NCBI GenBank assembly: GCA_016200545.1
Contig: JACQEO010000075.1
Coordinates: 1-64,000 of the forward strand
Direction of reading: 5' to 3'
DNA: 64,000 nt
Origin: Deltaproteobacteria bacterium
GTDB taxonomy: Bacteria > Desulfobacterota > Binatia > UTPRO1
Of this stretch, positions 27,068 through 36,940 are shown in pieces. The translations under genes were made by a program, and so were the position numbers. The first letter of the stretch is position 1; every line of letters starts with the position of its first letter. A model generated the notes under the pieces. That model worked only from the letters and a program-made list of their open reading frames with translations, was not told where the DNA came from and ran no database searches.

Positions 27068-28741
27068 ATGCAGGAGCAACCGAACCCTACAGCACCTGTC
27101 CCGCCGCGTGCGAGGCGAAGAGCTGTCGATCCCGCGCTGGCGCTCCTGGTCGCGATCTCCCTGGCGATCAACGTCTGCGGAATCACGTGGGGCCTTCCGA
27201 ACGTGGTCGACTGGGCGATCGACTCGATCGCGCCGCTCGGTCCGCTCGCCTACGTGCATCAGATGCTCCATGGCGGGCATTGGTGGACGAAGTACCCGTC
27301 GCTGCACTTCACCGTCCTCACGATCGTCGACGCGCCGTATCTCGCCCTCCTCGCCGCGCGTGGGACGCTGCACACGATCGTCCCGCGCTTTCCGTACGGA
27401 TTGACGGAGCCCGCGGAATCGCTCGGCACGTTGGTGCTGATCGCGCGCCTGGTGAGTGCGACGATGAGCGCGGGAGCGACGGCGGCGGCCTTCTACCTCG
27501 GGCGCGCGCTGCACGGGCGGCGCGCGGGATTCATCGGCGGCCTCCTCTTCGCGGCGTCGCCGCTCACGGTCTACTACTCCGGCACCGGCAACCTCGACAT
27601 CCCGTATCTTTTCTGGAGCAGCCTGGCGTTCGTCGCCCTGGTGCGGGTCGCGCGCGGCGCCGCGAGCGGCGCTTACGTCGCGCTCGGGGTCTTCAGCGCG
27701 CTCGCGGTGGCGACGAAGGATCAGGCGTACGGCCTGTTCATCCTGCTGCCGATCCCACTCGTCATCGGCCGCGTCCGCGAGCACGGGTGGGCCGGGCTCC
27801 GCGATCGACGGCTGCTCGCGGGTCTCGTCGCCGCGGTGGCAACGTACGCCGTCGCCGCGAACGTCCTCGTCGACTGGGCGGGATGGACGGCGCACCTCCG
27901 CTACATCACGCACGAGGGATCGGCGCCGTATCAGATGTTCCCGCAGAGCGCGGCAGGATACGTCGATCTCGCGACGCGAACCTGGCGTTTGACGGTGGAC
28001 TCCGCGACCTGGCCCATGGTGTTGCTCGCCACCGTCGGCGGCATCTGGGCCGTCGTGCATCGGGTGCGTGGAGCGGGGATGCTGATGCTGGCGCCCGTCT
28101 CCTATTTCGCGTCGTTCATCGTTCCAATCCTCTACGTGTTTCCCCGCTTCGTATTGCCGGCGGTGTTCGTGCTCGCGGTGTTCGCCGGGGTGGGGAGCGC
28201 ATGCCTCTGGGAAACACGCTCGGCATGGGCGCGGGTGACGGTGGCCGCGGCGGTGGGGTACGTCGTCCTCGTCGGCGGCTCGATGAATCTCGGCCTGCTG
28301 CTCGATTCGCGCTACGCGGCCGAGTCGTGGATGGATCGCTCGCTTCCGCCGGACGCGATCGTCGGCACGAACGGTGATCCGACGTATCTCCCGCGCTTGC
28401 CGTTCGGCGTACGCTCGATCACGGTCGACATCGGCCCCGACGGCCTGGTGCTGCACGGCGCGCCTCCGGATTTCTTGGTGTTCTCGGACGCCTACTATCG
28501 ACGCCACTTGCGCCATGCGGACACGCGTCCGATCGTCCGCGAACTCTTCGCGGGGCGACTCGAATACGAGCGCGTCGCGACCTTTCATCGACGCTGGCTC
28601 CCCGCGACCGATCTCATCCCGACGCTCAATCCGCGCATCGTGATTCTGCGTCGCCGCCACGAGGGGACCTGCAACGACAAGATGGCCGCCGTACGAATCC
28701 GCGCCGCCACGTATTCCCCATGCAATTCGGCTCGCACGTGA
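27068..28741 (+). CDS. GT39-type (ArnT/PMT-like) membrane glycosyltransferase
   Basis: A 557-residue polytopic protein with about ten to eleven transmembrane helices across residues 20-410 and a hydrophilic C-terminal part (410-557). The early luminal segment with VDWAIDSIAPLG fits the catalytic Asp/Glu region of dolichol- or undecaprenyl-phosphate-sugar glycosyltransferases (GT39/GT83, ArnT, protein O-mannosyltransferases). It would transfer a sugar from a lipid carrier to lipid A, polysaccharide or protein in the periplasm. ATG at 27068 chosen. A GTG 14 codons upstream is weaker. It overlaps the following secreted-protein ORF only if that gene starts early. Confidence 0.75.
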   Translation: MQEQPNPTAPVPPRARRRAVDPALALLVAISLAINVCGITWGLPNVVDWAIDSIAPLGPLAYVHQMLHGGHWWTKYPSLHFTVLTIVDAPYLALLAARGTLHTIVPRFPYGLTEPAESLGTLVLIARLVSATMSAGATAAAFYLGRALHGRRAGFIGGLLFAASPLTVYYSGTGNLDIPYLFWSSLAFVALVRVARGAASGAYVALGVFSALAVATKDQAYGLFILLPIPLVIGRVREHGWAGLRDRRLLAGLVAAVATYAVAANVLVDWAGWTAHLRYITHEGSAPYQMFPQSAAGYVDLATRTWRLTVDSATWPMVLLATVGGIWAVVHRVRGAGMLMLAPVSYFASFIVPILYVFPRFVLPAVFVLAVFAGVGSACLWETRSAWARVTVAAAVGYVVLVGGSMNLGLLLDSRYAAESWMDRSLPPDAIVGTNGDPTYLPRLPFGVRSITVDIGPDGLVLHGAPPDFLVFSDAYYRRHLRHADTRPIVRELFAGRLEYERVATFHRRWLPATDLIPTLNPRIVILRRRHEGTCNDKMAAVRIRAATYSPCNSART

Positions 28742-28812
28742 CTCACTTCAGCCCTCGGATGAACGCCGATGCGGGATCGCGCGGCGGTTTGACGCCGACG
28801 CGCCTGGAGCAG

Positions 28813-31800
28813 ATGCGCTACCGGCGCCGGCGCCCAGGTTGCGCCTGGCCGTTGTGCGCGACCCTCGTCGCCGGCCTCGCCGCTGCGGCGGCTCCGCGCG
28901 CCGTCGCCGCCGCGCCCCCCTGCCCGGCGCCGGCGAACGTGGCGGTGTTCGCCGACAATCTCAGCGCCGACGCGAACCTGACGATCGCCGTCGAAGGCGA
29001 GTTGCGGGCCCCCGACGCCACCTGTGATGGCATCGGCGATACGACGTATTCTTCGACCTTCGAGTGCCGCGGCGCGGGCGTCGTGCGTTGCGGCATGCTC
29101 GCCGGGCTGCGGCCGGGGGCATGGGTGAATCGCGTCACGCTCACGGTCGCCGATTCTTCGCCGCAGACGCAGGCACGGGAGGCGGTCTTTCTCGGCGGCG
29201 CCGCCGGCGAGGTGTCCAACGCGTTGACGTGGACGATCTATCCACGCACGTTCGTCGTCGGCGCGGCGGGCGAGACGGCGTTGCGCGCGACACTGGACGC
29301 GGCCGCGAGCTTCACGGCGACCGGCGCGGCCCCGGCGCTCGTCATCTTCGATCGCGAGGCGTTTCCGGGTGCGAGCGCGCCGGTGGCGATCACGCTCACC
29401 TCCGGCATCTGCAGCATCGACCACCGCCGCGCCGGGCTCTGTGTCACCGGCTCGCGGCTCGTCGTCGACGCGCTCGATCGCGACGCCGAGCGCGGCGCCG
29501 TGATCCTCACGGCCGGAGGAATTCCGGCGCCCCTGGTGCGTTTGTACGGTGCCGACGACGTCTTTCGCGGCCTCGTCTTCCAGGGCAGCAACGATCCGAA
29601 CCTGACGGTGCAGGCGGACACCGTGGCGATTACCGGCGAAGGCGCGCAGCGCGACCGCCTCGAGCAGTGCATCGTGCGCGGACCCGCCAAGGGTGACGCG
29701 GTGAGCGTCGACGCGGCGGCCGGGCAGCCGGTCGGCGACGAGAGTGCCGACGCCGTGATCGACGATTGCGAGATCAGCGAGGCGCAGGACAAGGGGATCA
29801 AGGTGACGAGCGGCGGGCACGTCACCGTGCGTGCGAGCTGCGTCCACGACAACCGCAACGGCGGCATGCAGAGCACGCTCGGCGGCACGCTGACCGCGCT
29901 CCAGAACCTGGTGCAGCACAACGTGCCGGGAAGCGCGCAGAGCGGTATCTCGGGCGGCACCGCGGGCGCGGCGGCGATGCGCAACGTGTTGGTTACCGAC
30001 GGCAACATCGTCCGCTTCAGCGGTGCGCGCGGCGTCACTGCGGTCGACGCCGCCACAGCGGACTTTCGCAACGACTACGTCGCTGACAATCAGTTCGCTG
30101 GAGCGCGCGTCGAGAGCACGACGGCAGGCGTCGCGCCGGCGGCGACGTTCGACGGCGTTGCGTTGGTCTGCAATCACAACGGGGGCATCACCGGCACGTG
30201 TCGCGCGTCGACCGGGGACGACACGGCGCTCTGCACGAGCGACGCCGACTGTTGCGGCGGCGGCGGGTCGTGCTGCGCCGGCGATCCCGGCTGCTCGGCA
30301 CCGTCGCGATGCGTGCCGCCGGCGCCGCAGGGGTTCGGCGCCGTGGTAGCGGCGTGCGACGGCTGCGACACGCCACACGTCGAGCTCGGCAACGCGGACG
30401 ATCCCGGCCGGAACGCGCTCACGTTGAACGTCAACTCGTACCCCAACGCCCAGGGAGCAAACTTCCTCCTGGGCGTCGTCGGCGCCAACGTCAGCGCGCA
30501 AGGCAACCAGTGGGAGCACTGCGGTGGCGGCGCCGTCTGCGACACCACGGCGGTTGCCGGCGCCGATCTCCAGCTGGCGACGGGCGCGAGCGTCGAGCTC
30601 GGCACGGCCGCGGCCGCGCGCGCCGGGATTCCCACACCACTGTCGGTCTCGATCGGAAGGCCGCGCGCCGGCGATCTGGTGCGGATTTTCGGGGCGAACT
30701 TCAACGCCATCGACCCGGCGGCGTGCGCGCAGGCGACCCTCCCGCTGGCGCCGTGCTCCGCCGAGAATCCGCGCGTCGTGCAAGCGAACCGCGCCGACCG
30801 CTACGGCAACCGCCTGGTGCTCACCATGGGAGGCGCGACGTACCAGGTCGACGTCGACGCCGTGACCCCGACGATGCTCGCGTTCCGTATGCCGGTCGAC
30901 TGCTTCGCGCCGGCGTCACTTGCGGTCTCGAAGCGCGATCCGGACGGCGTCCGTCACGCGGGGACGATCCCCTTCTGCGACGCCGGCGGGTGTCTCGACG
31001 GGCCTGCGGGTGCGCCCTGCGACGACGGCGACGTGTGCAGCGTCGGAGACCTGTGCAGCGAGGACGGCCGGTGCGTGTCCGGACCGCCGCTCGACTGCGG
31101 CGGGCCGTGCATGCGCTGCGACCCCGTGCTCGGCTGCGTACCGCGTCCGAGCACGGCTTCGTGCGACGACGGCGACACCTGCACGGTCGGCGACCATTGC
31201 TGTGGCGACGCGGACGTGTGCGTGCCCGGGACGCCGCGCGCGTGCATCGGCGCGTGTCTCAGCGGCGTCTGCGATCCGCTGGCCGGCTGCATGCCGCGTC
31301 CGAGCGATGCAGCGTGCGACGACGGCAATACGTGTACGGTCGGCGATCACTGTCGCGGCGACGGCGACGTCTGCGTTTCCGGCGGCCCGCGGGTGTGCGT
31401 CGGCCAGTGTCTGACCGGGACTTGCGATCCGCAGCGCGGCTGCCAGCCGCGCGTCGCCATCGCGCGCTGTAGCGACGGAGACGCCTGCACGCAGGACGAC
31501 CACTGCCGCGGCGACGGCGACTTCTGCCTCTCCGGTTCGCCGACGAATTGCGACGACGGCGATCCGTGCACGATCGAAAGCTGCGACGCCGCCGTCGGCT
31601 GCCGCCACGATCAGGTCTCCGACTTTGATGCCGTCAGTTGCCGATTCGTGCGCAGTGAGGATGCGATCACCCGTGCGCTCGGAGCCGACACGCGCCTCGG
31701 CTGTACGCTCGGCCGTCTCTTCACGCGCGTCGCCGCCACGACCGAGCGTGCGCGCACGGCGCGTGCCGCGGGCGCGATCCGCAAGGCGCGCGTTCGTCTC

Positions 31801-31941
31801 GACAGTGTCCGCGGCCGGTTGAAGAGGTGGATCCGCAGACTTCCCTACCGCCGGACACTGCCCCCCGAGCTCGCGACCGGCCTGCTCATCGATCTCGAAG
31901 AAGCACTCGCCGCCGCCGATCAGCTGCGCGCGACGCTCTGA
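28813..31941 (+). CDS. Large secreted parallel beta-helix / Cys-rich repeat protein
   Basis: About 1042 residues from the ATG at 28813, which gives a clean signal peptide (RYRRRRPG... to AAAAAPRAVAAAPP). ATG at 28720 is an alternative. Residues about 140-470 look like a right-handed parallel beta-helix (many N-G-N, D-x-C and asymmetric hydrophobic repeats), then a region with an IPT/TIG-like segment. Four cysteine-rich units follow (roughly 736-940) with CDDGDxCTVGDxC and C-x-G-x-C repeats, a composition frequent in secreted proteins of Myxococcota and Binatota. It ends with a basic helical tail of about 90 residues. Function is probably surface adhesion or matrix. No enzyme motif is seen. 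Confidence 0.72.
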   Translation: MRYRRRRPGCAWPLCATLVAGLAAAAAPRAVAAAPPCPAPANVAVFADNLSADANLTIAVEGELRAPDATCDGIGDTTYSSTFECRGAGVVRCGMLAGLRPGAWVNRVTLTVADSSPQTQAREAVFLGGAAGEVSNALTWTIYPRTFVVGAAGETALRATLDAAASFTATGAAPALVIFDREAFPGASAPVAITLTSGICSIDHRRAGLCVTGSRLVVDALDRDAERGAVILTAGGIPAPLVRLYGADDVFRGLVFQGSNDPNLTVQADTVAITGEGAQRDRLEQCIVRGPAKGDAVSVDAAAGQPVGDESADAVIDDCEISEAQDKGIKVTSGGHVTVRASCVHDNRNGGMQSTLGGTLTALQNLVQHNVPGSAQSGISGGTAGAAAMRNVLVTDGNIVRFSGARGVTAVDAATADFRNDYVADNQFAGARVESTTAGVAPAATFDGVALVCNHNGGITGTCRASTGDDTALCTSDADCCGGGGSCCAGDPGCSAPSRCVPPAPQGFGAVVAACDGCDTPHVELGNADDPGRNALTLNVNSYPNAQGANFLLGVVGANVSAQGNQWEHCGGGAVCDTTAVAGADLQLATGASVELGTAAAARAGIPTPLSVSIGRPRAGDLVRIFGANFNAIDPAACAQATLPLAPCSAENPRVVQANRADRYGNRLVLTMGGATYQVDVDAVTPTMLAFRMPVDCFAPASLAVSKRDPDGVRHAGTIPFCDAGGCLDGPAGAPCDDGDVCSVGDLCSEDGRCVSGPPLDCGGPCMRCDPVLGCVPRPSTASCDDGDTCTVGDHCCGDADVCVPGTPRACIGACLSGVCDPLAGCMPRPSDAACDDGNTCTVGDHCRGDGDVCVSGGPRVCVGQCLTGTCDPQRGCQPRVAIARCSDGDACTQDDHCRGDGDFCLSGSPTNCDDGDPCTIESCDAAVGCRHDQVSDFDAVSCRFVRSEDAITRALGADTRLGCTLGRLFTRVAATTERARTARAAGAIRKARVRLDSVRGRLKRWIRRLPYRRTLPPELATGLLIDLEEALAAADQLRATL

Positions 31942-32027
31942 CGCGGCCGGCTTCGGGCCGGCCAGATCACGCGTTCGAGAAGCCGGAGGTCCTCGTATGG
32001 CGAGGTTTCGTCGGGTAGGAGGGGACG

Positions 32028-33089
32028 ATGGGTGCCGAGCCGACCGTCTCGCCCGCGCTCGTCGACCTCGACGCGCTCATGCATTGGATGGACGCGCGCG
32101 GCCTCGGCGGCGGGCCGCTCGTTGGCGTCGAGCGCCTCGGTGGTGGCACGCAGAACGTGCTCCTGCGCTTCGCGCGCTCCGGTCGGTCGTACGTGCTGCG
32201 GCGCCCGCCCGAGCACAAGCGGAAGAACAGCGACGAGACCATGCGCCGCGAGGCGCGCATGCTCGCGGCACTCGCCGGCAGCGACGTGCCGCACCCCGCG
32301 CTCATCGCCGCCGAGGGGACGACCGACGTCCTCGGCGCCGCGTTCTATCTGATGGAGCCGATCGACGGCTTTCACGCGCCCTCGGGCCTGCCGGAGCCGT
32401 ACCGCTCCGACCCAGCGCTCCGCCATCGCATGGGTCTCGCGATGGTCGACGGCATCGTCGCCCTCGGCGCAATCGACCACGAGGCGGTCGGCCTCGGCGA
32501 CTTCGGCCGCCCGGAGCTCTACCTCGAGCGCCAGGTGCAGCGCTGGCGATCGCAGCTCGAGTCGTATTCAGCGCTTCCCGGGTACGGTGGTGCGGAGGTT
32601 CCCGGTGTCGAGCGCGTCGCCCGCTGGCTCGACGAGCACCGCCCGGCGACGTTTCGCCCCGGCATCATCCACGGTGACTACCACCTCGGGAACGTCCTCT
32701 TCTCGCGCACGGATCCCGAGCTGGCGGCGATCGTCGATTGGGAGCTCACCACCATCGGCGACCCGCTCCTCGATCTCGGCTGGTTGCTCGCCACCTGGCC
32801 GGAGCGCGACGGCGCGCAGCTCGGCGGCGCGATGGCGGTCGAGCCGTGGAGCGGCTTCCCGGACGCCGACGAGCTCGTCGCCCGCTACCGTGCGTGCAGC
32901 GAGCGCGACTGCTCGGCGATCGACTGGTACGCGGTGCTGGCGTGCTACAAGCTCGGGATCATCCTGGAAGGCACGCACGCGCGCGCCGCCGCCGGCCAGG
33001 CGCCGCGCGCGACCGGCGACATGCTGCACGCGATGACGGTGAGCCTCTTCGAGCGCGCGCTCCGCATGATCGCCGGCGGCGCGACGTGA
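32028..33089 (+). CDS. Phosphotransferase family protein (APH / acyl-CoA dehydrogenase-associated)
   Basis: A 353-residue protein-kinase-like phosphotransferase. The Brenner-like motif HGDYHLGNVLF (about residues 213-223) and the DFG-like IVDWELTTIGDPLLDLGW identify it as the APH family. This particular version resembles the N-terminal domain of eukaryotic ACAD10/11 and the free-standing bacterial 'phosphotransferase family' proteins found beside acyl-CoA dehydrogenases, where phosphorylation of 4-hydroxyacyl-CoA is the inferred job. AGGAGG lies five bases before the ATG. No neighbour confirms the pathway here. Confidence 0.85.
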   Translation: MGAEPTVSPALVDLDALMHWMDARGLGGGPLVGVERLGGGTQNVLLRFARSGRSYVLRRPPEHKRKNSDETMRREARMLAALAGSDVPHPALIAAEGTTDVLGAAFYLMEPIDGFHAPSGLPEPYRSDPALRHRMGLAMVDGIVALGAIDHEAVGLGDFGRPELYLERQVQRWRSQLESYSALPGYGGAEVPGVERVARWLDEHRPATFRPGIIHGDYHLGNVLFSRTDPELAAIVDWELTTIGDPLLDLGWLLATWPERDGAQLGGAMAVEPWSGFPDADELVARYRACSERDCSAIDWYAVLACYKLGIILEGTHARAAAGQAPRATGDMLHAMTVSLFERALRMIAGGAT

Positions 33090-33098
33090 ATGCTCCGC

Positions 33099-33542
33099 TC
33101 AACGCCCCTGGGGTGCCGACTCGTTCAGGATGAGCCAATAGAGCCCCAATTGCCGTACGGCTTCGGAGAACTGCACGAAGTCGACCGGCTTGATGACGTA
33201 GCTGTTCGCGCCCGAGTCGTAGCCGGCCATGAGGTCGCTCTCCTCTTTCGAGGACGTCAGGATCACGACCGGGACCCGGCGCGTCCGCTCGTCGGCACGA
33301 ATGCGGCGCAAGACCTCGATGCCGCCCATTTTCGGCAGGTTGAGATCGAGCAAAACGACCTGCGGCAGGTCGGTGGCGTCGCGACCTGCGTAGGCGCCCG
33401 TCGCAAAGAGATAGTCGAGCGCTTCGGGACCGTCGCGCACCACCACCACCTCGTTCACGATGTTGTTCTTTTTGAGCGAGCGCAGCGTCAGCGCCTCGTC
33501 GCTCGGACTATCCTCGACCAAGAGAATGACCCGCTCTTTCAT
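33099..33542 (-). CDS. CheY-like single-domain response regulator (Rcp1-type)
   Basis: A 147-residue receiver domain. The acidic pocket is [10 protein letters not shown], the phospho-acceptor lies in [13 protein letters not shown] (about residue 67), with Thr/Ser in [10 protein letters not shown] and Lys in YVIKPVDF. The long '[17 protein letters not shown]' start is typical of Rcp1-like regulators that partner PAS or phytochrome kinases. It has no output domain. Its ATG overlaps the stop of the broken PAS kinase by four bases, so it was probably co-expressed with that kinase, which is now degraded. Confidence 0.9.
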   Translation of the reverse strand: MKERVILLVEDSPSDEALTLRSLKKNNIVNEVVVVRDGPEALDYLFATGAYAGRDATDLPQVVLLDLNLPKMGGIEVLRRIRADERTRRVPVVILTSSKEESDLMAGYDSGANSYVIKPVDFVQFSEAVRQLGLYWLILNESAPQGR

Positions 33543-34300
33543 GGTTGCCGCTCCTTGGTCTCGAGGGTGAAATAAAAGGTAGCCCCTCGGTCCACCTCGC
33601 CCTCCGCCCAGACGCGTCCGCCGTGGCGACGCACGATGCGCTCCACCGTCGCCAAACCGATGCCCGTCCCGTCAGCTTCTCGGTCTGCGCGTTGACGAGC
33701 ACGATGTTTCCGTAGCGATTGACGATGACGATCGCATCGGGTGCCGCTTCGAGGAGACCGCGAAACTTGTCTTCGGCGCGCTTGCGCTCGGTGACGTCGC
33801 GGATCGCGGCGGTGACGAGCGCGCCTTCCGCAGTCTCGATCGGCGCGAGACTGATCTCCGCCGGGAACTCCGTTCCATTCTTCCGGCGACCGTAGAGGTC
33901 GAGGCCCATTCCCATCGGACGCGTCCGCGCCTCGCCGAAGTACGCGCTGCGATGGGAAGGATGGGCGCCACGAAAGCGCTCGGGCACCAAGGTCTCGATC
34001 GTCTGGCCGACGAGCTCGTCGCGCGTGTAGCCGAAGAGCAGTTCCGTCTGCGCGTTCGCGAAGGCGATGCGGCCGTCCCGATGCACGACGACCATGGCAT
34101 CGGGCGCCGCTTCCAGCGCGCCCCATGCCTCGACGTCACCGGCTCTCGATGCGTGCGGGCGCTTCACCGAGGTGACGTCGCGGACGAGCAGTTCCAGAGG
34201 AGGATCGTGCCTGAAGGACTCGCCGCCACGAGCGCGTCCGGCGATTCGTCGATCAGAATCGCAGCGACGGCGTCAGATGCTCGTTGGCTGGGCCGCGATG
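33539..34300 (-). pseudogene. PAS-domain sensor histidine kinase with two internal deletions
   Basis: Read leftwards, a first PAS start (SPDALVAASPSGTILLWN, about 34250) is joined, in another frame, directly to the PAS tail ELLVRDVTSVKR. A complete PAS follows ([20 protein letters not shown] to [14 protein letters not shown]). A third begins ([20 protein letters not shown]), but breaks off and continues in another frame as [18 protein letters not shown] and [15 protein letters not shown], the G2 box and end of an HATPase domain. The HisKA domain and most of the ATP-binding region are gone. The deletions join short similar sequences. The final TGA overlaps the response regulator ATG. Confidence 0.8.
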
Positions 34301-34499
34301 ACACTACCACAACATATCCACCTACACCCTCTCATGGTTCGGGACCCACTCGCCGAGCGTCGAATTTGCGTCGCTGTCAACAGGCGTCCGCCGATGTCCC
34401 CGAGGACGCGCGTGCCGGTCGGGTATGGTTTTCGCGGTACGAAAAGCGCAACGATGAGGCATAGGCGAAGCGAACGTCACGGCAATGACAGGAGTCGCG

Positions 34500-35171
34500 A
34501 TGTCCGTATTCAAAGATCGACGGGACGCGGGACGGCAGCTCGCCGTTCCGTTGCAGCGCTATGCGAGCGAACGCCCGGTCGTGGTGGCGCTGCCGCGCGG
34601 CGGTGTGCCGGTCGGCTACGAGGTGGCGCGCGCGCTCGGCGCGCCGCTCGACATCATGGTCGTCCGCAAACTCGGAGCCCCCGGTCAGCCCGAGCTCGGG
34701 ATCGGCGCGGTCGTCGACGGCGACCATCCCGAACGCGTTTTGAATGATGACGTCGTGCGGCTCCTCGACGTGTCCGCCGAGTACTTGCGAGGCGAGATCG
34801 AGTGCCAGCTGGCCGAGATCCACCGCCGGCAGCAAGCCTACAGAGGCGGCCGCCCGCCGGTGGGCGTCGCGGGACGAACGGCGATCGTCGTCGACGATGG
34901 GCTGGCGACCGGCGCCTCGATGCGCGCCGCCTTGCGGGGGTTACGACGCGCCGGCCCGCGCCGGCTCGTCCTCGCTGTGCCGGTCGCGCCGACCGAAACC
35001 CTGGCGACACTCGCCGCCGAAGCGGACGACGTCGTCTGTCTCAGCACGCCCTCGCCCTTCGGAGCCGTCGGATACTTCTACGACGACTTCGAGCAGACGG
35101 ACGACGTCGAGGTCGTCGCGCTCCTCGAGTCGGCGCGCGCGACGGTGCCGGACGCCCTGCCGACCGCCTGA
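34500..35171 (+). CDS. Phosphoribosyltransferase family protein
   Basis: A 223-residue type I phosphoribosyltransferase-fold protein. The PRPP-binding motif is VVDDGLATGASM (about residues 123-134). The hood region includes VVALPRGGVPVGYEVA (26-41), a segment seen in the erythromycin-esterase/phosphoribosyl 'Yfh-like' group often found in stress operons. Function is uncertain: such proteins may be salvage enzymes or regulators. AGGAG lies five bases upstream of the ATG at 34500. An ATG at 34485 would add five residues. Confidence 0.8.
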   Translation: MSVFKDRRDAGRQLAVPLQRYASERPVVVALPRGGVPVGYEVARALGAPLDIMVVRKLGAPGQPELGIGAVVDGDHPERVLNDDVVRLLDVSAEYLRGEIECQLAEIHRRQQAYRGGRPPVGVAGRTAIVVDDGLATGASMRAALRGLRRAGPRRLVLAVPVAPTETLATLAAEADDVVCLSTPSPFGAVGYFYDDFEQTDDVEVVALLESARATVPDALPTA

Positions 35172-35191
35172 ACGCGCGTCGGAGGCGCGGA

Positions 35192-36445
35192 TCAGCGACG
35201 CATCTGCCCGGCGACCCACGGCGCCCACACCGCCGCCGCCAACACTAGCAGTCCACCGGCGACGCGCAGCGCGTAGCCGCGCCCGCCCGTTTCCCAGGCC
35301 GCGACGAGCTTGCTGATCGTATTCGTCGTGAAGGCGATCAGCACTGGCAGCAGCACGGCCGAGGCCGGGATCTTGCCGCCGGCGGCGAGCGAGACGGCCG
35401 ACGCGGCGGCGGCGTGCACGTCGACGAAACCCGCGAGCGCGATACCGGCGCCGGCCGCCGCCTCTCCATAGCGGGCGATGGCGAACGACACGGTCGCCGT
35501 GACAGCCGTCAAGACCGACGCGAAGAGAAGCGCCGCCGCGAGGCTGAACGCGCGGCCCGACGGACGGTGGGCGTGAATGCCAGTGGGCGGCGTGCGCAGG
35601 CTCAGCGCCGCCACCACCGCGGCGGCGACGGTGCCGACGCCGAGCGACGGGGCGATCACCGCCAGCGCCGGCGGATACACGGTGGCGGCCACGACCGCCA
35701 GATGGATCAGCGTGGCGACGTTCGAGAACAACGCCCCCGACACACAGGCCGAGAGCAGCGCCGGCTCCGCGCGCGCGCGCGTACCCATCGCGGCAATGGT
35801 CGCGGTGCTCGACACGAACCCCGAAGCCAATCCCGAGAGCGGCAAACCGAGCCGCGCCCCGGCGATGCGGAGCGCGACGTAGCCCGCCGCCTGGAGCCCC
35901 ATGAGGAGGACGACGAGTCCCCAGAGTCGGCGCGGGTTGACCCCGGCCAGCCAGTCGATCGGCTGGCTCGGCACGAGCGGCAGCACGACGAGCGCCGCAC
36001 CGGCGAGCAGGAGCGCGTCGCGCAGCTCGGCGGCGCTCAGCACCTCGGTCGAGAATCGGTGCAGCTGCGATCGTGCGGCGAGCACGGCCACGACCACGAC
36101 GGCGGCGCCGGCGGCGATCGACGGATGCTCGATCGCCGTCACGCCGAGCAGGAACGTCACGAACAACGCGAGCTCGGTCGTCACGCCCGGATCGCGCCCG
36201 CGGCGCTCGCGGAAGTGCGCGATCGCGACGAGCGTGAGGATAACGGCCGCGCCGGCGCCGACCAGCAGGGGCTGCGCCAGCGCCTGGACGAGGGCGCCGG
36301 CGAGCGCGGCGAGTGTGAAGGTGCGCACCCCCGCGAGCGCTCGGGTCGGGCCGCTACCCTTGCGGCGCTCGCGCTCGATGCCGATCAGCAGCCCGCAGCC
36401 GAGGGCGACACCGAGGCCGAGGAGCGTACCGTCATCGACGTTCAT
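35192..36445 (-). CDS. MgtC/SapB and DUF4010 membrane protein
   Basis: A 417-residue polytopic protein, about twelve hydrophobic segments. The N-terminal part (residues 1-130) is MgtC/SapB-like (GCGLLIGIERERRKG, then VRTFTLAALAGAL), the rest DUF4010 (SGLASGFVSSTATIAAMGTR, SLAAGGKIPASAVLLPVL). Members have been linked to Mg2+ homeostasis and intracellular growth, but the bacterial free-living role is unclear. The ATG at 36445 was chosen, the homology start. It is divergent from the lipoprotein gene at 36498 (52 bases between the starts). Confidence 0.85.
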   Translation of the reverse strand: MNVDDGTLLGLGVALGCGLLIGIERERRKGSGPTRALAGVRTFTLAALAGALVQALAQPLLVGAGAAVILTLVAIAHFRERRGRDPGVTTELALFVTFLLGVTAIEHPSIAAGAAVVVVAVLAARSQLHRFSTEVLSAAELRDALLLAGAALVVLPLVPSQPIDWLAGVNPRRLWGLVVLLMGLQAAGYVALRIAGARLGLPLSGLASGFVSSTATIAAMGTRARAEPALLSACVSGALFSNVATLIHLAVVAATVYPPALAVIAPSLGVGTVAAAVVAALSLRTPPTGIHAHRPSGRAFSLAAALLFASVLTAVTATVSFAIARYGEAAAGAGIALAGFVDVHAAAASAVSLAAGGKIPASAVLLPVLIAFTTNTISKLVAAWETGGRGYALRVAGGLLVLAAAVWAPWVAGQMRR

Positions 36446-36497
36446 GCGCGAGAAACCTTGATATTTCTTTTTCGAGATGACAAGCGATGGTGACCCG

Positions 36498-36905
36498 ATG
36501 ACGATGCGGCGGCGCACACCCACGCTTGCATGGGCGGTCCTTAGCCTCCTCCTGGTGGGTGCATGCAGCAAGCCGGCCGAGCCCCTGAAGATCACCGCCA
36601 TCGATCTCGGCCACCGGGTGAACGACGACAACCGCATCCCCTCGCCGTCGGAGACCTACGCCCCCGCGGACACGGTCTACGCGTCGATCAGCGTCGAGGG
36701 AACGGGATCCGGAACGCTCACCGCCCGTTGGACGAGCGCCGACGGCCAGCTTCTCTCCGAGCAGACGCAGAAGATCGCGCCGACTGCGCCCGCGCACTTC
36801 GAGTTCCACTTGGCCCAGCCCGGCGGCTGGCCGAAGGGTCGGCACAAAGCGGTCTTCACCCTGAACGGCGGCGGCAGCCGCACGCGCGAGTTCGAGGTCC
36901 GCTGA
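36498..36905 (+). CDS. Lipoprotein, hypothetical
   Basis: A 135-residue exported lipoprotein: a basic N-terminus (MTMRRRTPTLA), a hydrophobic stretch, and the lipobox LLVGAC with the acylated Cys at about residue 23. The mature part is a small beta-rich domain with repeated S/T and the segment GTLTARWTSADGQLLSEQT. No family is recognised. It is likely anchored in the outer membrane. The ATG at 36498 gives the shorter signal. ATG 36477 would add seven residues. Confidence 0.65.
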   Translation: MTMRRRTPTLAWAVLSLLLVGACSKPAEPLKITAIDLGHRVNDDNRIPSPSETYAPADTVYASISVEGTGSGTLTARWTSADGQLLSEQTQKIAPTAPAHFEFHLAQPGGWPKGRHKAVFTLNGGGSRTREFEVR

Positions 36906-36940
36906 GGAGGCCGCAGGATCGCGCAGGGCAACGCCGCTGC

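Noticed and set aside
26732..28660. 642-residue minus-strand frame
   Set aside because: Antisense to the membrane glycosyltransferase, whose helices are clear on the plus strand.
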